Shown: positions 55,801 to 64,000 of the stretch, one piece after another | Numbering within the stretch: the stretch's first letter is position 1 | Layout: every line of letters starts with the position of its first letter | Assembly: GCF_932526225.1 (NCBI RefSeq) | Contig: NC_064039.1 | Coordinates: 8,199,001-8,263,000, forward strand | Length of the DNA: 64,000 nucleotides | Reading direction: 5' to 3' | Origin: Nematostella vectensis | Lineage: Eukaryota; Cnidaria; Anthozoa; Actiniaria; Edwardsiidae | The notes under the pieces: generated by a model | The model's database searches: none | The model's input: only the letters and a program-made list of their open reading frames with translations | Told to the model about the DNA's origin: nothing | Translations under genes and position numbers: made by a program

Positions 55801-58800
55801 GGTCGCTAAGTAGATCTTACAATTCTTCACGCGATTTGTCGCGGCAGCAAATTCAAGCAGGCAAAGGCACATGGACAGTACCTCCCGTCCCTCAGACATT
55901 TATGTTCTTCAAACAAAATAACTTTTTTTTACTCAAAAAGGGGGGGTGGATATCCACCCAATCCACCTCCCCTGTACCAGCCCCTGTAATCCATCCCTTC
56001 CCATTACCATCTTATCTGCCTGGTCCAGTAATTAGCAGTCTTTGCAATTGTTCAGGTTTTCTGCCGACATTCGGTCCTTGTTATGTGAACTTCTACGGCT
56101 CCACAAGAGAGTACTCAGACTTACCGGACGAGTTTGACGACCTTAACCTAGGAATTGTGAGTCTTTCAAACAATGGTTTCCTTTTGGGTGATAGAGTGTG
56201 TTTTTGTGGGGGGAGGGGGATTTCAAATTTTCGTCAAAACGAACGGGTTCGATGTGATGCCATAGGGCGAGGGCGTGGCTTACAGAGGCAGGCTGTTAGT
56301 GGAGCTTGAGACCACGCTAGGAGAGAACGCGATGAGCCCTTCAGAAGATTTGGACGACGAGGACATCATTAGAATTCAGGTATGAGGTAAATGAGTTACT
56401 TCAACTATTTTCTACTTAATTTATACTTAACTATTTTATATTTATTGTAAGGGTGTCGTATCAGCTACCTTATGGCTTTCTTGAACTCATCTGACTTGTT
56501 TCGTTCGATTTATTTGTCTACTTAAAACTCATATTTGTAGCAAGTCTTGTCTGATTTCAGCCGTTTCTGCGTCGACGGAAGTTCAAGCTGTTTGCATGCT
56601 TTCTAGAAGCCACCATGGTGGCCTGCCCTGACAGCTCGGTGCAGTTTGAGGTCAGCATAGGTAAGAAACCATGGCGCCGATAATGATGACGACGATCATG
56701 ATGACAATGATATTAGTGATGATTAAAATGATAATTCATATAGAGAAACTGTGTTATTTCGGCTAAATTGTTCCGTTGGTAAACGCAGAAATAAATCCTC
56801 CAAAAAGTATAAATAGCGGTGAGGTGACTGACTATCATGTTGTTCTTCAACTTTGGACACTTTTCAGGTAACTATGGTAACCGTCTTGACACGTCAGTCG
56901 AGCCCTCATCATCATCCACGGCGGCGTGTAACCCGGTGTTTGATGGCAGCTTCTACTATTTCCTTCCCTGGTCGGACAGCAAGCCGTGTTGTAGCGTCGA
57001 GAGCCACTGGGAGGACATTGCCTTTAGACTCGAGGCCTTCAACATGCTGACACGAACACTAGAGAGGCTGGTAGGTGAACTTGAGACCATCATTTAAACA
57101 CGAACTCAAAAGAGGCTGGCAGCTAGACTTGTGGCCTTTAACTTGCCAACATGATTTTTAGAGAGGCTGGTACGTACTCTTGAGGCCTTTAATATGCTGA
57201 CTGTTTCTCAGATTTAAATACCTCTTTTGACTTTATAAGTTTGTTTAGGTAACAAGTTTCACAACAGCGCTAGAATTTTTTACCTTGTATATTTTGGGGG
57301 GAGGGGGGGGGTAAATTTTGCGTCTCTCAAAGCTGTTGTTAAAAATGTCACTAAATTTACTAGATGACACACATGCTAATATAATGCATTTATCATTACC
57401 GATGATCAGTAATAAATACATGCAAATACTTTTCTCTGTCATCATTCCAGATTTTTTTTCTTTTGCAAAAAATCATAAGAATCCAAGATGGCGGAAATTC
57501 TTACAAAAAAATGATTATAAACGTTTTTATGGCCTTTTTGCATCGTAACCGTTAAAAGGTTGATTTTGACATATCTGAATGATGCAAAATGATTTCAACA
57601 CGATATATGATAATTTAGGCAATATTTGGAAGAATAGTTCCAGACATCGTATTTATGACGTGATTGTGACGTCATAATTGATTCGACCACACCCAAAATA
57701 GGGCGTGGTGATTCTTTACATGCTGGTGCTCATTTTCTGTTTGATGGTCAAAGCCTAAGCGGTTCATGAAATACGCCCCTCCCCCCCAGTCGAAGATAGC
57801 TCAAAAAAGCCCAGTCTGAATAGGGTTAATGACGATCTTTTCGTTACTGTAATCTATCTTATTTGCTATTAGCACTTAACTGACCGGTCCAAGGAGGTGA
57901 ATGTTAAATTAAGTTCTTCTTTTCTCTATATGTTTTTAACATTTGAGGTACAATTGCATCAGCTTAAAATGGTAAAACGCAAGCTAAAACTCAGTTTCTC
58001 TCTTCCAGCAAAAGAACATGGATAAAGTTGAACTTGCTCTGGATGCTAAGATGCCGGCACCTGAGCTGGCAGCCCTGGTCATAGCACTTCTTGGAGATCT
58101 CATCCAAGACTGTCGGTCAGAAAATATATATTAGTAATGTGACGTAAGGTTGCGCTAAACAATAACAGAAAAGAAGACTCGCTAAACCTGAAATATAAAG
58201 ATCCGAAAGGGAGCTCCTTTTGAACTCATTGTCTGTTCTCTTGATCATCCATTAAAGTCTGGGCCTTAAGGACCTGCCACACGTAGACTTTTCGGCTGCA
58301 ACTTGTCTCGCAAAAAAACGTTGCAGGTTGCACGCGCCCTGTCACACGTGAAAATTTTCCTGCGACTTGAAACAATTTGTTGCAGAAAGTAGAAGAGCGT
58401 TCTACTTTTCGTGCGACTTTGAGAAATGCAAAACAAGTTGCAAAGGGGGTGTCACACGCAAAAAAATGCGCGTGCGACCTGCAACAGTTTTTTTGCGAGA
58501 CAGGTTGCAAGAGAAAAAACGTACGTGTGACAGGACCTTTAATTTTTGCTGCTTTTTACAGTCGACCTCTTCCGGAAGTCTCATCTAAAACTGCTGGTGC
58601 AAACGACCTCGACTTTAAAAAATATGCACAGAGGGAAAAGGAAAAGGTTAGAGAAACTTTCAAAATTCTGGAAGAATACAGGCAAGAGAGCGGGGGAGTT
58701 TGCGTAGCCATGTGGAATCATAATACTTAACTATCCTTCAATACAAAATGACCCAATTTGGCGATCGAGTTGGAAGAGGAGGATGTGCCCCGCACACTTC

Positions 58801-61800
58801 ACCAGCTACGCGCCTGTTCGTGTACATTTTTCGACTAACTTTTTGCAAGAATTAGCAGATAAACACAACAAACACGAATCAGCTTTAGAAATGCACCTCA
58901 AACACGGGGAAGAAAAACTAAAGGCAATGCACTTCATACACGAGAAAGCTAAGAGCAACGCGCATCAAACACGGGGGAGCTAAGAGCAACGCGCATCAAA
59001 CACGGGGGAGCTAAGAGCAACGCACTCAAACACGGGGGAACTAAGAGCAACGCACATCAAACACGGGGGAGCTAAGAGCAACGCACATCAAACACGGGGG
59101 AGCTAAGAGCAACGCACTCAAACACGGGGGAGCTAAGAGCAACGCACATCAAACACGGGGGAGCTAAGAGCAACGCACATCAAACACGGGGGAGCTAAGA
59201 GCAACGCACTCAAATACGGGGGAGCTAAAGAGCAACGAACATAAAACACGGGGGAGCTAAGAGCAACGCACTCAAACACGGGGGAGCTAAGAGCAACGCA
59301 CTCAAACACGGGGGAGCTAAGAGCAACGCACATCAAACACGGGGGAGCTAAGAGCAACGCACTCAAACACGGGGGAGCTAAGAGCAACGCACTCAAACAC
59401 GGGGGAGCTAAGAGCAACGCACTCAAACACGGGGGAGCTAAGAGCAACGCACTCAAACACGGGGGAGCTAAGAGCAACGAACATAAAACACGGGGGAGCT
59501 AAGAGCAACGAACATAAAACACGGGGGAGCTAAGAGCAACGCACATCAAACACGGGGGAGCTAAGAGCAACGAACATAAAACACGGGGGAGCCAAAAGCA
59601 ACGCACATCAAACACGGGGGAGCTAAGAGCAACGCACATCAAACACGGGGGAGCTAAGAGCAACGCACTCAAATACGGGGAAGCTAAAGGGCAACGAACA
59701 TAAAACACGGGGGAGCTAAGAGCAACGCACTCAAACACGGGGGAGCTAAGAGCAACGAACATAAAACACTGGGGAGCTAAAAGCAACGCACATCAAACAC
59801 GGGGGAGCTAAGAGCAACGAACATAAAACACGGGGGAGCCAAGAGCAACGCACATCAAACACGGGGGAGCTAAGAGCAACGCACATCAAACACGGGGGAG
59901 CTAAGAGCAACGCACTCAAATACGGGAAAGCTAAAGAGCAACTAACATAAAACACGGGGGAGCTAGAGCAACGCACTCAAACACGGGGGAGCTAAGAGCG
60001 ACGAACATAAAACACGGGGGAGCTAAGAGCAACGCACATCAAACACGGGGGAGCTAAGAGCAACGCGAACATAAAACACGGGGGAGCCAAGAGCAACGCA
60101 CATCAAACACGGGGGAGCTAGGAGCAACGCACATCAAACACGGGGGAGCCAAGAGCAACGCACATCAAACACGGGGGAGCTAAGAGCAACGCACATCAAA
60201 CACGGGGGAGCTAAGAGCAACGCAAAAAGGGGGTATACTGTATAAAGCAATGTATTTCATGCACGAGAAAGCTAAGAGCGATACTCATTAAACACTTTTA
60301 AGCTAAAGCAATACAAGCTTGAAGTATTGTAAGAGTGCTAGGATCTAAGAAATAACGCCAAGTTAATCCACTTGTTTTTATCAAAAAGCTTGCGATTGCT
60401 GAAGAGGCAAGAAAGCTGCGCGATAATGCCACAGATATTGAAGAAGCCATGAATGAGATCGAAGGATACCAGAAGAGACTTGAATTAGTTGCAGTCGAGG
60501 TAAATATGACTTTACCTCGAGAAGAAATGGTACCATAGCCACACCAAACGCTAGCCTTATCGATTGTCATGATGTGAAATTACGAGTATTCCATTACCTT
60601 GTCAGCCTCAGAACAGTATGCCTGATGTCGTCATCTGGATGTTAAACGGAAACAAACGTGTCGCCTACCACAGGATACCCGCCTATGAGGTGCTGTTTTC
60701 ACATAGTGAGCAGGCCCGAGGAAAGCATTGCGGGAAGGTACTTTCGGTGTTCCTCAAGGTAAGAATGTGCTTCTATATGAAAAGAATATCAATATCACCA
60801 GAAATCGCCCGTTATCATCGAAAAATATTTATTTGCTTTCGTTTTGGTTATTTTTTTAAAATAAAATTAATTGCCGTTGGCACAGTACCCCGGCAAGAAG
60901 CAGTTCGACATTGAAGATCACCCCGAGGTTCCGTGTAAAATTGACGTTGCTCTTTGGCTGGGATTGGAAAAGGATCAAGACGCGTGGACAGACCGCTCAA
61001 ACACTGGAGGAGAGTTCATCGTCTTCGCAGAAACGGTAAAGTACTTCACCGCAAAACAAACAGAGATATGTTGCTTCATCCCATCCCAGCACGGATATCA
61101 GATACGGCGTCCCGACACGGATAGTCCCGGCATGTATAGCAGTATACGGAGGAAAACGAATCCATTCCTATACTGAACCTGTACTACACCTGGCTACGCC
61201 GCTGAAAATGCGGGGCATTAAAACTTGTTTAAACCTAATATTTGCAATGTCTTTTTAGTCGGGCAACCTATAAAGGATCTGTTGCAAAATATTCCTTTAA
61301 AGTCCATAAAAGGCGATTCTATCAATAATCTATTGCTCATAATGATGATTTCAGTACGAGAACATGACGAAGTTTCTCGGCAAATGGACCACAAAGTGTG
61401 CCGCCCGCCCCTCCTGGTCAAACTTAGAGGGAAACGTAAGTTACATTGCAGTACGGGTGTGCTGTAAGATTTGGTTGTCTGCCTGTTTTGGCCTTTCTTA
61501 AATGGGAAATATCAGAAATTTAGAAAGTCTTTAAAAAGTAGACAACTTTCGAAACAAACTGTTTATGAAAACACTACAATATAAAAATAAATAATAATTT
61601 AAAGCCAAATATGATCATTTACTCCCAGGAAAAACTGCTAAAGGAGAGTTTCATTCCGCCGTTAGGCTGGCGATGGGACGGAGACTGGTTTATAGACCCT
61701 GAAAAAAGGTAAAATGGACATGCCAAAATAAATATAGCCTTAGTAAAAGAGGAAAATATATACAGAGAATATGTTGAAAGCTATTTGAACGTATTTAAAG

Positions 61801-62038
61801 CTAAACTTTCTATTGAGAGTCTATTATTTCTTCCTCCTAATTACACCGCATTTACACGATTTTGTTTTTCGAATAATTTGGAACCTTGCTAATAAATGAA
61901 CTAATCTGCGATATTTATTAAAGTGGCGGGTATGACCAGGATACTGGTCACATGGTCTTCATGGAAGATCTGTTTGAAAACGAGGCTCGCTTGCCAGGAG
62001 GAAACTGGGAACCCGCAACAACCCCGTGGACAGACATC
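46260..62038 (+). CDS. Ferlin B: type I ferlin paralogue lacking C2A (3' end outside window)
   Basis: 27 exons join in frame to 853 residues and then leave the window inside the DysF domain. All exons from 2 onward match ferlin A exons 6-31 in order, length (one 3-nt and one 3-nt-scale difference in exons 11 and 15) and phase, showing a tandem duplication. Domains: Pro/Lys-rich leader (1-~78), C2B, FerI, C2C, FerA, FerB, start of DysF. The start ATG 46260 ([15 protein letters not shown]) has an in-frame stop 39 bases upstream (46221-46223) with no convincing acceptor between, so a C2A encoded further upstream seems unlikely. Its introns carry four very large or junction-derived tandem arrays. 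The lack of C2A would remove the domain most tied to calcium-dependent lipid binding in dysferlin. Confidence 0.93.
46562..46709. mobile_element. MITE, CAGGGGCGTAGCC family, copy 2
   Basis: Ends CAGCTTCGTAGCGAGG and CTCTGGCTACGCCCCTG with 5-bp flanking duplication TCAAA. It is the reverse complement of the copy at 11318-11466. It lies in ferlin B intron 1. Confidence 0.85.
46803..47180 (+). repeat. Five-copy 77-bp repeat of the exon 2 end with its donor
   Basis: The last 65 bases of exon 2 plus GTAAGGTCTTA are repeated, giving donors GACTTCCAG|GT at 46870 (real by frame), 46947, 47024, 47101 and 47180. Four have GTAAG and one GTAATG. The last copy resembles the exon most closely (CCCAAGTAACAAACCTGTAG), so exon 2 could in principle end at other copies with a changed protein. 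Confidence 0.95.
47378..50586 (+). CDS. Ferlin B exons 3-7: C2B domain
   Basis: Exons 47378-47509, 47896-47958, 48123-48173, 48260-48290 and 50522-50586 (residues 115-228). [77 protein letters not shown] and [17 protein letters not shown] line up one-for-one with ferlin A. As there, loop 1 lacks calcium-binding acids. Intron 6 is swollen by a 1.9-kb minisatellite. Confidence 0.92.
48538..50405 (+). repeat. 41-bp GC-rich minisatellite in ferlin B intron 6
   Basis: About 45 copies of a unit such as GGTGACACGCGGGAAGGGTG then ACACGCGGGTAGGCTTGGAG G, composed of two half-units (GGTGACACGCGGGAA and GGTGACACGCGGGTAGGCTTGGAGG). It begins about 250 bp after exon 6 and ends about 115 bp before exon 7. 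Long minus-strand frames (repeating [14 protein letters not shown]) are artefacts of the repeat. Confidence 0.95.
50703..55293 (+). CDS. Ferlin B exons 8-15: FerI region and C2C domain
   Basis: Exons 50703-50753, 50851-50897, 51056-51138, 51283-51329, 51397-51450, 54800-54868, 54949-54992 and 55214-55293 (residues 229 to about 386). [113 protein letters not shown] and [15 protein letters not shown] are clear. The 3.3-kb gap between exons 12 and 13 is almost entirely a 40-bp minisatellite. Confidence 0.92.
51466..54757 (+). repeat. 40-bp minisatellite filling ferlin B intron 12, with a GTAAGG in most units
   Basis: About 82 units of TTCTTATGGTAAGGGTGGCG then TGCGCATGGTTGGGATGGAG, starting some 15 bases after the exon 12 donor (51451). 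From about 54030 the unit changes to TTCTCATGGTGAAGGTGGCG then TGCGCATGGTTTGGGTGGGG, so the array has two homogenised blocks. Most units of the first block contain ATG|GTAAGG, a good donor match. Confidence 0.97.
55719..55986. mobile_element. MITE with CAGGGGCGGATACA ends
   Basis: Ends CAGGGGCGGATACAAGATTT and CTGTACCAGCCCCTG; sub-terminal GTGGGGTGGA and TCCACCTCCCC also pair. Flanks CAATC/TAATC suggest a 5-bp duplication with one change. It lies in ferlin B intron 15, ending about 70 bp before exon 16. Confidence 0.65.
56056..57070 (+). CDS. Ferlin B exons 16-19: conserved ferlin core
   Basis: Exons 56056-56156, 56266-56379, 56561-56660 and 56868-57070 (to residue 559). [100 protein letters not shown] and [20 protein letters not shown] match ferlin A block by block. 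Exon lengths (101, 114, 100, 203) are identical in the two genes. Confidence 0.93.
57030..57200 (+). repeat. Duplicated exon 19 end plus donor
   Basis: The exon end CTAGAGAGGCTG|GTAGGTGAACTTGAG is followed by degraded copies: AAAAGAGGCTGGCAGCTAGA, then TTTAGAGAGGCTG|GTACGTACTCTTGAGGCC and TTTAATATGCTGACTG (exon: TTCAACATGCTGACACG). The second copy keeps a usable GTACGT donor. Confidence 0.85.
57201..58008. other. Ferlin B intron 19 remainder
   Basis: 0.8 kb without recognised element; contains a G run (57296-57310) and a C run (57778-57787). Confidence 0.4.
58009..61035 (+). CDS. Ferlin B exons 20-24: FerA and FerB domains
   Basis: Exons 58009-58115, 58562-58646, 60389-60499, 60606-60758 and 60886-61035 (residues 560-761). 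[109 protein letters not shown] and [16 protein letters not shown] parallel ferlin A. Donors of exons 20 (GTCAGA) and 21 (GTTAGA) are weak, and the exon 22 acceptor (ATCAAAAAG|CTT) has a poor pyrimidine tract; the minisatellite of 58955-60225 lies in that intron. Confidence 0.9.
58266..58542. mobile_element. MITE flanked by TTAA, next to the exon 21 acceptor
   Basis: TTAAGGACCTGCCACACGTA at the left pairs with TACGTGTGACAGGACCTTTAA at the right; the arms continue inward through CGCAAAAAAACGTTGCAGGT and ACCTGCAACAGTTTTTTTGC. TTAA on both sides suggests a piggyBac-like target site. The right end stops 19 bases before exon 21, so the branch-point zone of intron 20 may come partly from the element. 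Confidence 0.8.
58955..60225 (+). repeat. ~30-bp minisatellite in ferlin B intron 21
   Basis: About 42 copies of CAAACACGGGGGAGCTAAGA then GCAACGCAC(AT). Three unit types alternate (ending CACAT, CACT or AACATA), forming repeated higher-order groups. Degenerate precursors flank it (CACGAGAAAGCTAAGAGC at 58938-58956 and again near 60262). Minus-strand frames reading LLAPPCLSA are repeat artefacts. Confidence 0.95.
61355..62038 (+). CDS. Ferlin B exons 25-27: first part of the DysF domain (window ends before completion)
   Basis: Exons 61355-61435, 61629-61708 and 61924-62038 (residues 762-853). [59 protein letters not shown] and [12 protein letters not shown] correspond to ferlin A exons 29-31. 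A good donor (ATC|GTAAGT) follows at 62039. The next expected exon (equivalent to 24588-24690) is not in 62039-64000. Confidence 0.92.
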
Positions 62039-64000
62039 GTAAGTGACACATATTTATGTAGTTGATCAAATATGAGCGGCTGATCTGTATGGGCAATTAA
62101 AATAGCGAGCCCCAGGCGAGCTATTGTAACTGCACATAGCCCATACAGATCAGACGCGAATATTTAATCCTAATCGTAAAGTGATTACAATAGATTGCAT
62201 GCTTCTTATTGTTGTGCAATCGGTAATTAGGTCGCATTCCGAAATGCGGTGCGTCCGAGAGAAAAAAGAGCATGAGGGGAAAACAGCAAGCCAAAATGCA
62301 AATTATTTTTAGTCATTGCCATACCGTCGAGATGGCAACAGCTCGTTTCGGTGTTTTCAAGAAAGAGAGTTTCGGTGTGTTCAAGAAAGACAGTACCAGG
62401 TCACTGTTTTTGAGGCATGGCAAAGTGAAAGGAAAAACGCGTAGTTGGAGACTCAATTATCGAAGACCTGTCCGTCCCACTACACCACATGTCCGGAAAG
62501 ACGTTAAAGTTCTGACTTAGTAAATTCATTTGCGGAGTTTCGGAGCAAAGTGGTGAGTGTTCGCTTGCAGAGCCTATTGCTGAAAATTTGTTGTTAAATG
62601 ATGAAAGTAAATGTTTTGTCGGAAATATGTCGTTGTGTTTTCTGTGCTAATCAGTAGATATCTGTATCAAAACTTAATGCATACTAATTAGCTGAGCAGG
62701 GATCTGTATCAAAAGTTAACGGTACTGTTTAAAAGTTTATCAACCCCAGCCTTTCCCTTCTAGTCCAGCGGATATGTGCAGATTTTACCTAGAATTGCGC
62801 ACTTTTTGCTAAAGTTATCAATTTAAGCATAGTGATAGTTTTTAATACCCCTTACAAGATAGGCTATAGAGCCAAGCTGACTTCGGCTTTAATTTCTGAT
62901 TAATAATGAATATTGATTTGGCCGCCATTTTGAACCGGAAGTAAACTAACTTTTTCCAAAAAAATAAATAAACTCGCACATTTTAAGAAAGTTTACTCAT
63001 AGACAAATAAAATACAAGGCAAAGAATGCATCTAAACAAAAGAGTTCTAAAAGTAAACAGAATTTTTTCCATTTTTGTAACTTTTACGGTGACAGCGATT
63101 TTGAACCGGACGTAGTCAAGAGTAAATACTGGCACGCTTGTTTCACTTTCCGCCTTTAAACAAAAAAAAAAAAACTTGTTTCAGAAGTAGTTTAGGGTCA
63201 TCTTTTCAAGATACGCTATGGAGCCAAAAGAAAATCTGATTTAATCACGGATTATCTTGGAATATTAACATGGCCGATAATTTAATCCGAAAGTGAAAAG
63301 TCACGTGTCGATACTCACTATTTTCGAATGTCGTCAAATGATATAAAAGACACATATAGCCAGCCCAAGTATACCAAACATTCACGCTCAATAGCTGGAT
63401 CAAGAGAAAAGAAAGAAGACAAGAGCAACTGCTTATGTGACAAGCCTGGTGGGGATACCAAGAACAACGGGAGAGGGCCGCTCCACCAATTGACTTCGAC
63501 GTCTGTAAACGACCGCACACATGAATGTGTGCAAGTGCTATAAGATGAACAGTTTCTAACAGTAGGAACTGATAATCTGGTGGCCTCGGGTGTGCGCTTA
63601 TCACTCTTCTTGCCTTTCTTCCTTATTCTACAGAAGAGTCCAAGGACTATCTCGCCAATTAGAATTTCACTCATTTACAGGCATGATACTGTATCCTGTT
63701 GTGCGGGTAGGGGGGAAAGACAGTACTTGCTCTATTCCCCGAAGCCACAGATGGTCTTCGGCAGCTAGCCTTCAGGTCAGTTAAGATAAAAGACAGAATG
63801 TTTGGCGACACTTGAGCGCTTTCCACTGCTTCTATACGATCGAACAAATGCAGAGAGTTGGAAGTAGACAAGGCAAGAATGCAGCTCTTAGAAAGGAACA
63901 GCATTTGATGTCATTCTACCGACGAAGGCAGCCATCATACAACACACCAAGAAAGCTGCCTTTCGAGTGCAGGCCTGGGGGCAAGCACTCTTCCCTGTCT
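62039..64000. other. Ferlin B intron 27 (beginning), no exon found
   Basis: Nearly 2 kb without a DysF exon. It holds a 74-bp hairpin (62080-62153) and otherwise AT-rich sequence. A frame open from 63785 to the right edge (including ATG 63848) has no recognised family; it is basic and could be a transposon scrap. Confidence 0.5.
62080..62153. repeat. 74-bp imperfect hairpin
   Basis: CTGATCTGTATGGGC (62080-62094) is perfectly complementary to GCCCATACAGATCAG (62139-62153), and inside it AATAGCGAGC pairs with GCGAGCTATT's reverse form around CCCCAGG. Possibly a tiny foldback transposon or a structured RNA segment. Confidence 0.7.

Noticed and set aside
58367-58730. Frame reading Cys/Arg-rich peptide through 58377-58730
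   Set aside because: It crosses a TTAA MITE and then exon 21; only 58562-58646 is coding by comparison with ferlin A.
59133-59976. Minus-strand frames with repeated [18 protein letters not shown]
   Set aside because: Products of the 30-bp repeat; no independent evidence of a gene.
58955-60225. Regular ~30-bp repeats resembling a CRISPR array
   Set aside because: Repeats are directly adjacent without unique spacers, lie in an animal intron, and vary like a minisatellite.

Overview
This is animal nuclear DNA: genes are cut into many short exons by GT-AG introns, the spaces are full of small inverted-repeat transposons, minisatellites and dead retroelements, and there are no operons or ribosome-binding sites. 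Gene content, intron density, a CR1/L2-type retrotransposon and a cnidarian-style single-exon GPCR fit an anthozoan cnidarian such as the sea anemone Nematostella. The species is an inference, because no marker here proves it.

Layout, all genes on the + strand. (1) 964-5068 holds the last six exons of a short/branched-chain acyl-CoA dehydrogenase (ACADSB); its 5' half lies off the left edge. The intron before it carries a BEL/Pao retroelement scrap and an antisense histone H3 N-terminal fragment. (2) 7248-40178 is a complete type I ferlin (dysferlin/myoferlin class). I could place 57 exons that join in frame into 1998 residues: C2A, C2B, FerI, C2C, FerA, FerB, DysF, C2D, C2E, C2F, C2G and a C-terminal membrane anchor. 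An alternative first exon at 6544-6643 encodes a second version of the first half of C2A and splices in phase to exon 2, the same arrangement as the two-promoter system of human dysferlin. Intron 13 holds a dead CR1/L2-like LINE (minus strand), intron 42 holds an intact single-exon class A GPCR gene (32119-33069), and intron 45 holds a hammerhead-ribozyme-like motif of the kind found in Penelope-like elements. (3) 40179-46259 is intergenic and contains a 1.8-kb nested foldback element. (4) 46260-62038 is a second type I ferlin, a tandem paralogue with the same exon boundaries and phases. It has no visible C2A; a short Pro/Lys-rich leader replaces it. It runs off the right edge after 27 exons, inside the DysF domain.

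The most unusual property of the window is its repeats. In at least fourteen places, tandem repeats begin at, end at, or include an exon-intron boundary of a ferlin gene, and many copies carry the splice donor or acceptor itself (for example 10643-11160, 29076-29380, 36823-37068, 46803-47180, 57030-57200). Three further large arrays (48538-50405, 51466-54757, 58955-60225) expand introns of the second ferlin. The genes therefore carry many decoy splice sites beside the real ones.

The two ferlins are expected to be tail-anchored multi-C2 proteins acting in calcium-dependent membrane fusion or repair. The ACADSB product acts in mitochondrial isoleucine breakdown and is unrelated in function. The GPCR is a nested passenger gene with no visible functional link to its host.
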